In this document: positions 1-10,800 of the stretch, in pieces | Layout: the number at the start of each line of letters is the position of its first letter | How positions within the stretch are numbered: the stretch's first letter is position 1 | Program-made: the position numbers and the translations under genes | Source: Membranipora membranacea | Lineage: Eukaryota > Bryozoa > Gymnolaemata > Cheilostomatida > Membraniporidae | Assembly (NCBI GenBank): GCA_914767715.1 | Contig: OU612072.1 | Span: forward strand, 7,564,001-7,628,000 | Direction: 5' to 3' | DNA length: 64,000 nt | The notes under the pieces: model-generated | Told to the model about the DNA's origin: nothing | What the model saw: only the letters and a program-made list of their open reading frames with translations | The model's database searches: none

Positions 1-2007
1 TTGAACATTCAAGATAATAAGGGTGAGCGGCCTCTCGATAAGTTAGTCTCCGAAGATTACACACACATGGTTTTTGGCAACACTGACCAATCACTTGTGG
101 AAACAATGATCCAGCAAGTTTTCAATACGCTCGAGAATGAAAGTCAGAGGCTCTTGCTAGGGAATAGCATGTTCCAGCACTTGATCATGCCTCGATATAT
201 CAAACTTCATAAACATAATGTGCAAGGATTCTTTGTGGGAAATGAGTTCTTGCAGCTAATGAAAACTATACTCGGGTGTCTAACAACAGAGCAACAGTTA
301 GAGCTTATCGGAGAGGGCGAAGGCACTGAACTTTACCTGCAACAACTATCAACAGACGAACAAATTGACTTGGGAACAGAGGTCAGCTTCCTACGAGAAC
401 AGAAGGCCACGTTGAAAGTTAATAAAGCTTTGTCAGCTAGGTTAAATGATTCAGGTATGTATAAACAAAAGATACTTGGAATTGATAATTCTCACTATAT
501 ATATATATATATATACATGTTAAGATATTTTTGTGTGGTGAAGCTTGGATTTGTTCATAATTCTCTCTAGTATTGGCGGTAGTCTTAAGAACTTATTAGA
601 TACCGAAAACCTTTTTAGACCTATATTCTTCAATTTAGTAATTGATTGTCAAATATACTCGCCTACAAGATAATAATTTTCTTGCAGAGCGGGCAGCCCT
701 GATTGTCAATATAATAGAGCATGAGTCGATATCAGTAGAGCAGATATTAGAGTTGTCTCCACATTCTAGCAGATACCTCGTTCCTTTCAACCAATCAAAG
801 AGCAAGCACCATGGCTTAATCTTCTTCAACACTGAAGATAGGCAAGGTGCAGAGAACGAGGCAAGTTATATGAAGCAGGCACTGCAGTTAACAGGATGTG
901 AGATCATTCAGCAGGAGTGGTCAGCAGCTCATCAGCTTGGAGACATGATTGACAATGCCCTGACCGATATTCTAGTTGAATGTTCGCTCCTCGTGGTTTG
1001 TATAATGACACATGGATATAGAGGCACACTAAGCGGCGGTGAGGGGACTGAGATATCCGTCAATGACGTCTTGAACCAGCTGACAACCTCATTGCCAGGT
1101 CATTTACCACTTGTAAGTAAAACCTCCTGGTCTAACTGTTGTTCTACTGCATCAGCAGCCATTGTGATGAAAATCCCTAGAACAAGTTTGCTTCCGCTGT
1201 TGGCGGATGTCATCTGAAAAAATTAATTTAAAAAAATTTTTTGGTTCTTTGAATTGCTGACCAAGAAAGAATTGAAAAACAAACTTATACAAATTATTTC
1301 TGTCTTCCAGATACTGGTTATTCAGGCGTGTCAAGGACTTGTTACACAGACAGTGTCGGCTGCATCTGGAGATGCAGCACCAACAAGTCAAGCCTCAGAT
1401 CCACACTACAATAAACACATAGTGTTACGCCGACCGCACACCCTTCTCTTATTGGCCACAGTGATGGGAGGAGTGGCTTACAGGTGATGCTCACCATGAA
1501 AAACTACACTCTCCACCTATATTTTTTGTTATCATTAATCATTTATTATTATAAAATTGTAATTTATTAAAGCAACTGTAAAATCTTGAAATACACTAAT
1601 TGACTAAATTTAAACCCAGGTAGCATAACCTCACGATGCCTCTATAGACATATTTGTTGTACAAAGTGCAACAATGAATAGACATATCAAATTAATCAGT
1701 CGCTATCGGAATTATTAACCCACAATTCTTGATTTTATGTGCAAGAGTCCAGCACCCTTGAGTGTATGTACTTCCTTGACCTATTTTGTGGATAGCTTAC
1801 ATCATGTGATTATTTCTATAAAATAGAGGTCTATTCACTGGAGCTATAGCTGATGAGATAAGCAGATCAGATGGTAAGACTGATGTGTACACCATGTTCA
1901 CTAAAGCTACGGAAAAGAGCAGACGATACCAAACACCGGAAGTAAGAAGTACTCTACAGAAACAGCTTTTATTACCTCCAGCAACAAGAGATACAGCCTT
2001 ATCATAG
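1..2007 (+). CDS. Caspase (C14 peptidase), 5' end outside the window
   Basis: Cysteine protease of the caspase family, which cleaves after Asp in apoptosis or inflammatory signalling. Exons read from splice signals: <1-454, 688-1112, 1311-1483, 1827-2007 (TAG); phases 1, 0 and 2 agree, giving about 410 residues in the window. The p20 core lies in exon 2: FFNTEDRQGAENEA, then the catalytic His motif MTHGYRG. Exon 3 opens with ILVIQACQG, which holds the catalytic Cys; most caspases have QACRG. Exon 4 (GLFTGAIADEIS...) fits the p10 small subunit, but the usual p10 substrate-pocket region with a Trp is not evident, so specificity may be unusual. The first residues (NIQDNKGERPLDKL) resemble the end of an ankyrin repeat. 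About 130 residues between this and p20 are helical-looking and not recognised; they could be a divergent death-fold prodomain. No start codon is claimed. Confidence 0.85.
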
Positions 2008-2803
2008 CCTTATCATAGCATCAGCGATAAACGGAATGTTTTATTGCATACCAAATGGTTCAAACTGTACTTAATACTGGCTTGCTAATTGGTATGTTCC
2101 CTGTAAATTCAATTGATGGTGATTTGTATGTTTCTGGTGAGCAATAGCTTTGTAAGACTGTTGGAATATAGGTTTTATGTTAGGTCCTCTTTACAGGATA
2201 AATATACAAAGATAAATTTTGTTTATATCTTTTTCAGAATCTGAGTATTTTAACTTATGTCTAATAGTCTTACAGTTAATGGTACATATAACGATTCTAC
2301 GGTTTTTTCCATATAAATGTACTTGTGTGAACCACACATATAAAATCTAAAAGATCCATAGCAGCTTACCTTCCCGATTTAGCTCATATATTTCATAACT
2401 GCGATAATTTTAGTGAGAAATGATAAATGTTTATATTGATCTATAATGACATTATGTTCAAGAACATCAGTAATAAAAAACGGCATGTACAGAAAAAGCG
2501 TTGGTAATTTTTCTAAGTTATTGTGTTGAAACAAAAGTGAAAGGACTGATTACATAATCATATCAATTAATATTACATTTATTTTCATTTTTTTTATCAT
2601 CTCCTCGAGAAAGCAGACAAATTTGGGTAGAAAAGAGACACCGCTGATAAAATAAAGATTATAATTACAATATGGATTAGAGACTTTCTGGCGGTCATAG
2701 TTATCCATTCTCAAGTGATATTTTGAACTTGACACTAAATAAACATCCGTACTTAGATATACTGTGATCAGGCCTGCTCCTCAGATAAGTGGAGAGTGAC
2801 AGC
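2008..2803. other. Intergenic, no gene seen
   Basis: AT-rich sequence between the caspase stop and the last exon of SARAF copy A. It probably holds the 3' UTRs of these two converging genes. No coding exon, RNA gene or repeat family was recognised. Confidence 0.5.
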
Positions 2804-3650
2804 TCAACGCCGAATGGTACCTCCAAAACCTGTATAATATAAGTTGACATCAAAGTAAGTACTAGCTAAGAAAGAGGTATTCATTTGATCCCAATGTTGT
2901 ATTACAAGATTGAGCTGTCCCTCCTTGAATTTAGATCAGACAACTCAAACTGAAATCCCAAAACATGTCCCTAGTCCAAGTTTGGTCCATTTGCCTACAT
3001 TCAGAGTTGATCCCTATCTTATTATCATGCTGTGGCATGTCCAGTGGAAAGGAACAACTAGAGTGCAGGCAATTGGATTAAAAGTTATCTATATAAATAA
3101 GTTATTGTGTTATTATTACTTACCCACAAAAATTTACACTCTTATTTTGAGTTGTCCTTTCTTAGATAAGGATCACACAACTCTTACTCTAGTTATGTAT
3201 TTATTCAAACAGATTGTATCAATATTTTGGCTCAACAGACACTTAAAATAAGCTATGCTAAGGTTACTGTAGTGACACTTGCAGTTTTACCACGTCAAGG
3301 AGCAAAAGATATTTCTTACCCGCAGATCTCCTAGATCCAGAACTGCCCCCACCGCCGCCGCCATATCCCCCGCCTCCACGACGTTGCTAAATAGATAAAA
3401 TATTAGATATGAGAGAGATATAATTAATATATCAGAGTGAGGTTGAAAAGCTTCATTGTAGCGCTTGCTGGTCATGGACAACTTAAACATGAGTGATTGA
3501 AACAGGAGCAACGATCATTACTAGAAACCCAACACAGGGGATCTCTCGATTAATATAAACAGTGACAAGCACTATCTGATAGCTCACTGATCACTTGGTC
3601 TTTCAAAAAGACAAATTGCTTCCAAAATCGCTCAGCACTCAAAATATATA

Positions 3651-3711
3651 AAAAATTGCGCACTCCTTGATGGAATAATATTATAGTTCCATCAAGGAGT
3701 GCGCAATTTTT
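3651..3711. repeat. Perfect 25-bp inverted repeat (hairpin)
   Basis: Arms at 3651-3675 and 3687-3711 are exact reverse complements around an 11-nt AT-only loop. It lies in the intron between exons 5 and 6 of SARAF copy A. It could be a tiny MITE relic or a structured RNA; its size is also near that of a small pre-miRNA stem. Confidence 0.8.
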
Positions 3712-5186
3712 TAGTGTGACTTTAGCAGGACCCTAGTAGCTAACTCACTCAAGGTCTTCTGCAATGCGATAAGTATTTGAGGAGATTTTATTTGTAGCTC
3801 TTATTTAGGGATATGAACTTAGCTTACAAACGGCAACCAAAAATTGACCAATCACTGCCGACCTAATGTCTTGACTTATACCACTCACTTGTACTAGCCA
3901 ATGAGTTGGCTCTGACCCAACAGCCAATCACAGCCAAGGCACAAACTAGAATTGTACAGGAGATTCCGAAACGTTGTGCAATGAGACCTGTAATAACAGC
4001 TTGAAGCGACAGGCATAACTGCTGATTGATGAAAATCCACTCACCTGTAAATAGTAGTCTTGTCCTATGTAAGCTCCAAGGCCAAAAAGACCACCTAATA
4101 TACCACCTATACCAGCGCCAGTCCAAAAACCAGGACCTTGTTGGACATTTGTATTTCTGTTTGTCAATTCCCTTTCTTGTTGTTGGCCCTCTCTAATGTC
4201 AGCCTCAGGCCTTGGTGTTTGTCTGACCTGTAGAGGTGCTATACATACTGCATACACCAGGTATATAAGGACACATATTATAATTAACGGTATCAGCGAA
4301 CCGCCTCTACTGGGACTTCTACAACAAAGTATGGTATGTTGATTTAAATGCCATCGTAAACCAACTCGTAGCACCTCTAAGTCTATAAATGCATCTTCAA
4401 GAGAAACTTTGTGAGTGTTTTGTCTTCAAAAACCCTCAGATGAGAGTCATATTTGGGCCATATAAGGGTACAATCATTATATTGGGATGCAAATCCATCT
4501 TGTGTTTTGGTGTTGACTCTCCTTGGTTGCAATCGTTGGGGGCTGCACCCAGCATGTTCTACTATTTTGCATACATGCATTTGTCAAGTGGCAGACTCAC
4601 TCTTGATATTGACTGTAGTTAGGTTTACGGTAGCTGCTATACGAGTTCTGTCTCTGTCCTGCTCCGGTAAGTTCCAGTCTGTACTCAAGCTATACAAAAC
4701 ACATTCAATCAGTCATAAGACAAGACAAGCCATCAAAAAGGTACAAGGAAATATTGATACAGAACAGTACCAATGATTGCAGTGTTCAATGTACCCGAAC
4801 AGAAGTTTATGTGTCAATAAATATTCACTAATGTGCAAGTTTCTCCAAAGTGCCACAAGGCAATCAGCCTTATCATGTCGCGGTACAGACCATTGCAAGC
4901 CCAAAACACTTAACCCCCTTCAGTCATGAAACCAATAACATAAAAAAAGCCAACAAAGTTATGATAAACATCTTCCCCCACCAGTTAGCATCCTGGTTAA
5001 CAAAAAAATTATTGTCTCAGTGTGCACTAATACTAGCGTAATTCTTTGCTAAAAAATATTTCGGTGCTAGCTGCAGAATTCAATGGATGGCTTTATGGCT
5101 TTGTTCGCATGGCCGTCTGGCTGATCCAGTCTTCATGCTCTCCATTATTTGTGTAATTCTCACAGTCAGTCATGAATGGAGTTATC

Positions 5187-5336
5187 GTGAGAAGTTAGCC
5201 AGGGCAGGCTGTTAGTGGTTGGTGGGTGTGGATACCCACCCACCCTGACAGCCTGCCCTGAGTACCACAATGACTTTGGGGTATTCCTATATGCTCGCCA
5301 ATAGACTCACTACAGGTTTTTTAATTATCAACTCAC
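5187..5336 (-). repeat. Intron segment near-identical to SARAF copy B
   Basis: About 150 bp just downstream of exon 3 is identical to 11682-11830 except at the splice donor (GTGAGT here, GTAAGT in copy B). It contains a 59-bp hairpin at 5201-5259 with arms AGGGCAGGCTGT and ACAGCCTGCCCT. The flanking exons differ more than this intron does, which points to gene conversion or a shared young insertion. Confidence 0.8.
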
Positions 5337-5345
5337 CCCACACGA

Positions 5346-5348
5346 TCA
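5346..5348 (-). other. Premature stop codon in SARAF copy A
   Basis: Exon 3 reads ...YILR then TGA, then SCG and the donor GTGAGT. Copy B at 11840-11842 reads GGA in the same place (YILRGSCG). One G-to-T change explains it. I see no alternative donor that would skip the stop while keeping frame. Confidence 0.85.
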
Positions 5349-6331
5349 TCTGAGTATATATGGATCATCAGGATAATCAAATCCCTCACAGAGAACATTT
5401 ATCTGTCCAAACTTTACCTCGACAGGTAACTCAGCTACGCATTCCCACTGAATAAATATAACTATATAATATATTACGACCATCCGATGTGAGAACCGAT
5501 GTTGTAGGTCGAGCAACTTCTGAAATTGCCATACCGCTCTATTACTTTGCTTTTGCGTCAAAGGTCTTCATTGTTTCTCGCTTCACCCTCATCCAGTATT
5601 TTGCGCAGAATCGCTGTGATAAAAACACTGAATTTCAGCCTTTTTATATTATCGCTAAAAACCAACGGTCCTTGATGCTGCATACAAACTAACCTGAACA
5701 TCGTATCCATCATGTCCTCTGTTATAACATTGTACAGTGGATGGTAGATACCGATTGAATGATGAGCTGCCTTTATGATTAAGCTGTGGTACTGGATTTG
5801 ACCTTCGACCTGTAGTCATCGACCCAGAGTGTAGGGTTATAACTTCAATATCTTTTAGCTTCTTTTTGTCCTCTAAAACGCAGAAGGAGTCGCGACCATG
5901 GACATTGGGAAAAAGTATACTCAAGAAAGATTGCTACATCACGTAATGAACCAACATGTTATAAAGACTTGTCTTGCTTGTTGGTCAATTTGAAGATATA
6001 AAAAATAGCAAATTTATGCTCAACGCAACGATAGAGTAGCGAGTAGGAAGGCGGTATGAGCCTTCACATAAATGTGTAGTTCGTTTTAATATTTGTAGAC
6101 ACGACAATACACAGCAGGTGCCATGAGCATCATAGATAAGCTGCTTACATAAACCTACTAATTTCTGCAGTGAACACAAAGTGAAATTATCATATCCGTT
6201 CTTATTCATTTATTCATAGAGGTTGGCTTAAAAGTATGTTCCTTACATTACTTACTTAAATTGGTTAATGAATGACAGACTGCAGCGCAAATCACCACCA
6301 GGAGGCATGTCACTAACTTGTGTGTCATCAT

Positions 6332-7887
6332 CTCTCTCAGCAGCACAGTATAATGCCTGCCAGACGACAGCTTAGAGAAGCTACAGTACTTCTGTCTCCA
6401 GAGTTGGATGGTAAACCAGCAGAGAGAATTTTTTTTTACAGGATGAGACGATCAGATTTTGGTGAAGTTATTGGCTAACGGTAGTTTGACTTGAGCGACT
6501 AACTCCCTGCAATAACACTTTTGAAGTGATTGAGGTAGGGAGGGTGATTATTATTTGACAACAACAGGAAAATTTAAACAACACATAAAACTTCCAAAGT
6601 TCCACTACCATCACCTTGATGATCGAATACTTGAATGTAAAGTTGCTATGGATATGGGACAGATTTTTTTCCCCCTTTCATAAATACCTCCAGCTGAATA
6701 ACTATAATCAATCTACTAATGGGGACATTACTCATTAATAATGCATGACTGAAGTTTGGCATCAAAGTATAATATTTGTGTAATTTGTCTGCTAAGCTAT
6801 AAAACGAGATTAATATATTAATCACGTTAATCTAAGGACTATCCAAAACACCAACAGGCCAACAGCTAGATGTGTAAGTTTGTGGCATACCATTATCACA
6901 CATAGAAGAATGCCACTAACTCCCAGCCTTTTAAGCACTAAAACTAACCCATTTATGAAACCTGCAATATAGTTTTACATCTACATGGGTTTACTTACTG
7001 GGTCACTACCTCCAGATACAACAGACAGAAGGTAGAGGGGCGGTAAGTATGTCATTTGTTATTATTTGTTCAATAAACCTGCTGGAAAATTATTGTTCGG
7101 TAATGATCAAGATATGATTTTCGTACCAATTTCTATATCAATTTTATTTGTCAGTCAAGTCACTTGGACATATGAGACCATTTGTGGTCATGATAGACCA
7201 TGCATTACAAAAATAAATGGTAAAACGGATCAAGTGACCTTGTTAATAATGTTATTGTCAAGGAGGGCGGATCTATTGAAAGTTTGTTTCTCTGCAATAT
7301 TTCAGTCTCTGCCAGCTTGTATTGATATTCTTACTAGGCGGTACATAAAATGATTCTAAGGAAAGGTTGTAAAATAATGCTGTATTTGTTTGTTATGAGC
7401 TGCACATATTATTTAATCCTGTAAAGTAACCTTCCAAGCCAATGCTTATAATTTATAACCACTATCATGTTAGCGAGAGAGAATTGGCGTTATTGCACTA
7501 TATAATAATAATCATCTTTTATGTACAAGTAAATAAGTAATAACATAACATGTTTGCATGCCTAGACATTGCACTATTAAAACTAAAAACTATAGAGTCA
7601 AAACAAATAGAAAAACTGGTATAATATTTATATCTTAATAAATCTCATCATCTTATTTTATTATTTTCATTATATTCCCGAGATCCCACATATTGTAGCT
7701 TACAGTCATCACGAAGAATTTAAAGATTTTGAATTATAGTCTACAAACTTCAATGACAGACTAGAGATTTTCTGAGGGGTAACAAACTGTCTTTCCATAT
7801 GTGAGAATTTGGGATTTGGTACTATACAGTCTTCCGTCTTTTGATCCGCGACGCACAGACCCGCTCCACAGATAAGACAATAACAGC
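6332..7887. other. Spacer between the two SARAF genes
   Basis: Contains the 5' leader of copy A (a splice-acceptor-like CAG lies about 26 nt upstream of its ATG) and the 3' UTR of copy B. The stretch just past the copy B stop resembles that past the copy A stop. AT-rich, with no other gene seen. Confidence 0.5.
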
Positions 7888-10800
7888 TCATCGTCTGCTA
7901 GTACCTCCAAAACCTGGATAATATATGTTGACATCAAAGTAAGTTCTAGCTTAGAAAGAGGTATCCGTTTGATCTTAATGTTTCTCAAGTTGCATTTGAA
8001 GATTGAGTTGTCCTTTCATGAACTTGAATCAGACAACTCCAACTGCAACAGCACAAGTTAAAAGGCAACTATCATTATTAACTTTTTTGTCCGACAATGA
8101 ATGTGACATGTCGGGCTCAAAATAATTTCATCAACTCTATTGCCAAAGTATATCAAAACGAACAACATTCAAACAAATTGATTATTATTCTATCCTAACA
8201 TTATCACGCTGTTACATTGGTGAACATGGCTAGATGCTACTTATGAGAAAGCTTTTTTGTTCCAACAGACAAAAGATTTATCTCTTGATTTCTCACCAGC
8301 AGATCTCCTGGACCCAGAACTAGCTCCGCCTCCTCCTGATGTGCTGCTGGAGGAAAACCAGCTGCTGCCTCCTCCAGAGTTACCTCCTCTCCCTGAGAAC
8401 CAGCTGCCCCCTCCACCTCCTCCTCCGCCACTATGGTGATGGTGATGGTGGTGTGTATTACCCCAACCACCACCTCCACTGCCCCATCCTCCCCAACCAC
8501 TGCCGCCTCCCCAACCTCCTCGGTTTCCCCATCCTCCACTGTTACCCCAACCCCATCCTCTTTGACGTTGCTACAATAAATGAAATATAAGATTTGAGCA
8601 GGATATCACTTGGTAATATTGTTCATATCAGAGTCAGATTGAACAGCTTCACTCATGAGTGGTAACGTGAACATCAGAGAACAAAAAACAGGGGTAATCT
8701 CCATTACTAGTAATCCAGCACCAAATGACATACAACAGAAAAGGTGGTTATACAAATTTGGTTTGGAATCTTTTCACAACTCGGACAGGGGTTTGTATGC
8801 ATGGTAATCATTGTATGCGTTATACCAAAACAGTTATTGCTTAACTTGTATGAGGGATCGAGTGATGAAGACATTCATTTCATGGCCTGCAAAAATCTAC
8901 CAAGAACTGACCAATCACTGGTACAATATAGCTAGAATTAACACAGGAATTTTGAAATGTTACGTCTCCCAATTTGTAGTGACAGGACTAACTATTGATT
9001 AGTAGCGGCGTGCCACTCAACTAACCTGTCTATAGTAACCTCCTTGTCCTCGATTACCTCGTCCGAACATATAACCTAATATACCTCCTATACCAGTACC
9101 AGACCAAAAACCAGGCCCTGATTGGTCATTTGTGTTTGTGTTAGTCTGTGTCCTGGTTTGTGATTGGCTGTCTCCTGTGTTAGGCGGGGCCTGTGAGTAA
9201 CCAGTCTGGGATCGAGTTTTGTCATGTCCAGATCCTGAAATTAAAAAGCCAGATATCCTAGGTGTACATAACATACCATAACCGGCTCGAACTTGGCAAT
9301 TAATAAAAAGACCCTAAGCAGTAGTGCATTCCACTGACTGCTTGGCCTTGTGTGCAAGGTGCGGTCTGACCTGCCTGCACTGCAAATTTGTACCGAATAT
9401 GGCGGCTGCCTCACCTACCTCTGTCCTCATGCAGAGACAGACTTGGGAATTTTATCCAATATTTCCTCCAAAATATGATCTATCTTCCCGCAAATTGATG
9501 CTATTTGTGGTATAAAATACATTGATACCACAACATGCGAATAGAATAAGGTTAATATGACAGCCCTATCACAACATACACAAAACTTATTAACTGAACG
9601 TTAATTTTGGGTATATATATATATATATATTCAAAAGCTTATAACAACATACCTTGTGTGACGTCGTCAGCCCAACCATAAGCCGGAGGGGGATCTTCAG
9701 ATTCAGGAGCAGATGGCTCAGTACCTGGGTAAGGGGGTGGTGGTATATCGGGATATAATCTGTCAACAAAAAAATTAAAATCGATGAATACAGTAAAAAG
9801 TCTGTTAGAGGAAATAGTCATGAAAACTTTACAGGACCAACATAAACAGTATTTACATACTATGAAGTCATGTAAATTAGCGTTTATTTGTTTGAAGCAA
9901 CACAAAAAAACGAAATCACCTGTTTCATCTGGTAATATTTATGGGAGGGCTTAGGGTTGACATTTTCGAGGTTTGAATATTGAGTTAAAACTACCCGATT
10001 CATGTGAACACAACTCCAATAGTAACAAAAACGCACACGAAATCAGAAAATATTTTGCGTGAGATTATGTGACAGCTGACAAATCAAACAAAGTGACAGT
10101 AAGGCTCTGTTAGATCTAGCTGGTTCTAAGTGGGAAAGAGGAGAGAACTCACATAGTGTCAGTGCTGTTGAAAAAGAAGGCGGAGAGTTTGTTTGAAGTT
10201 GTGTACACATAATCAGATGAAAGGCTAACTGGAGCCTACAATTCTCAATTTTGTTTGTATTTTTTTTACATATAACTAGCACTGACCCCAAATTCAAAAC
10301 TTTTAAAGGGTATTTTCCCCACAAGACACCTACATTTCATTTGAAAAGTTCAATTTCCGCTAAATTGAGACTAATACTTAATAACAAACCTGTTTCTTCG
10401 TGGAGCAGATTGATTCTGGTTGGATTCTCTCTCATACTGTGGTGGAGTTGGAGCGGCTGGTCGCCTGGACTGTGGAGCTATACACTTAAAGTAGACCAGG
10501 TATATGATCACACATACTATGATTAGTGGTATTACTGAACCAGCGCCGCTCTGTCCTCTACAAAGTATAAGATACAGATTTATTGATTGTATAAAAGTGA
10601 CTGTTTGCGATATGTTGAAACACATAACTAGTTTAAATGCTCAAACTCTGAACGGGATGCTGGCAATGATATTAAATTGTTAGCCACATGACTGGGTTGA
10701 AATAGTTGGAATGCTGTTACCAGCAACCCGAGTAGAACTCGAGCATTTAATTTAACACAAACTGAAACCTTTAAAAACTGAACCGGGACAACTCTTTGTG

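Larger units (their letters stand above)
2804..6331 (-). pseudogene. SARAF: SARAF copy A, nonsense-mutated in exon 3
   Basis: Paralogue of store-operated calcium entry-associated regulatory factor, an ER membrane protein that restrains STIM-driven calcium entry. Exons in order of transcription: 6256-6331, 5694-5872, 5337-5447, 4601-4689, 4045-4318, 3320-3386, 2804-2829; lengths 76, 179, 111, 89, 274, 67 and 26 with consistent phases, 273 codons before the final TGA. Exon 1 encodes a signal peptide (MMTHKLVTCLLVVICAAV). Exons 2-4 form the luminal domain (HSGSMTTGRRSNPVPQL, RGHDGYDVQ|WECVAELP). Exon 5 has the membrane segment (SLIPLIIICVLIYLVYAV) and the family motif GPGFWTGAGIGGILG. The end reads GFGGTIRR. 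Codon 119 is TGA where copy B has GGA, so the reading ends before the membrane segment. The remaining exons are intact and well conserved, so inactivation is recent, is a segregating null allele, or is a sequence error. It lacks the Pro-rich exon of copy B. Confidence 0.85.

Noticed and set aside
8237-8590. Open frames rich in Pro or Glu/Gly opposite or beside SARAF-B exon 8
   Set aside because: They are other-frame readings of the Gly/Trp-rich exon, which has correct splice borders and phase in the SARAF frame.
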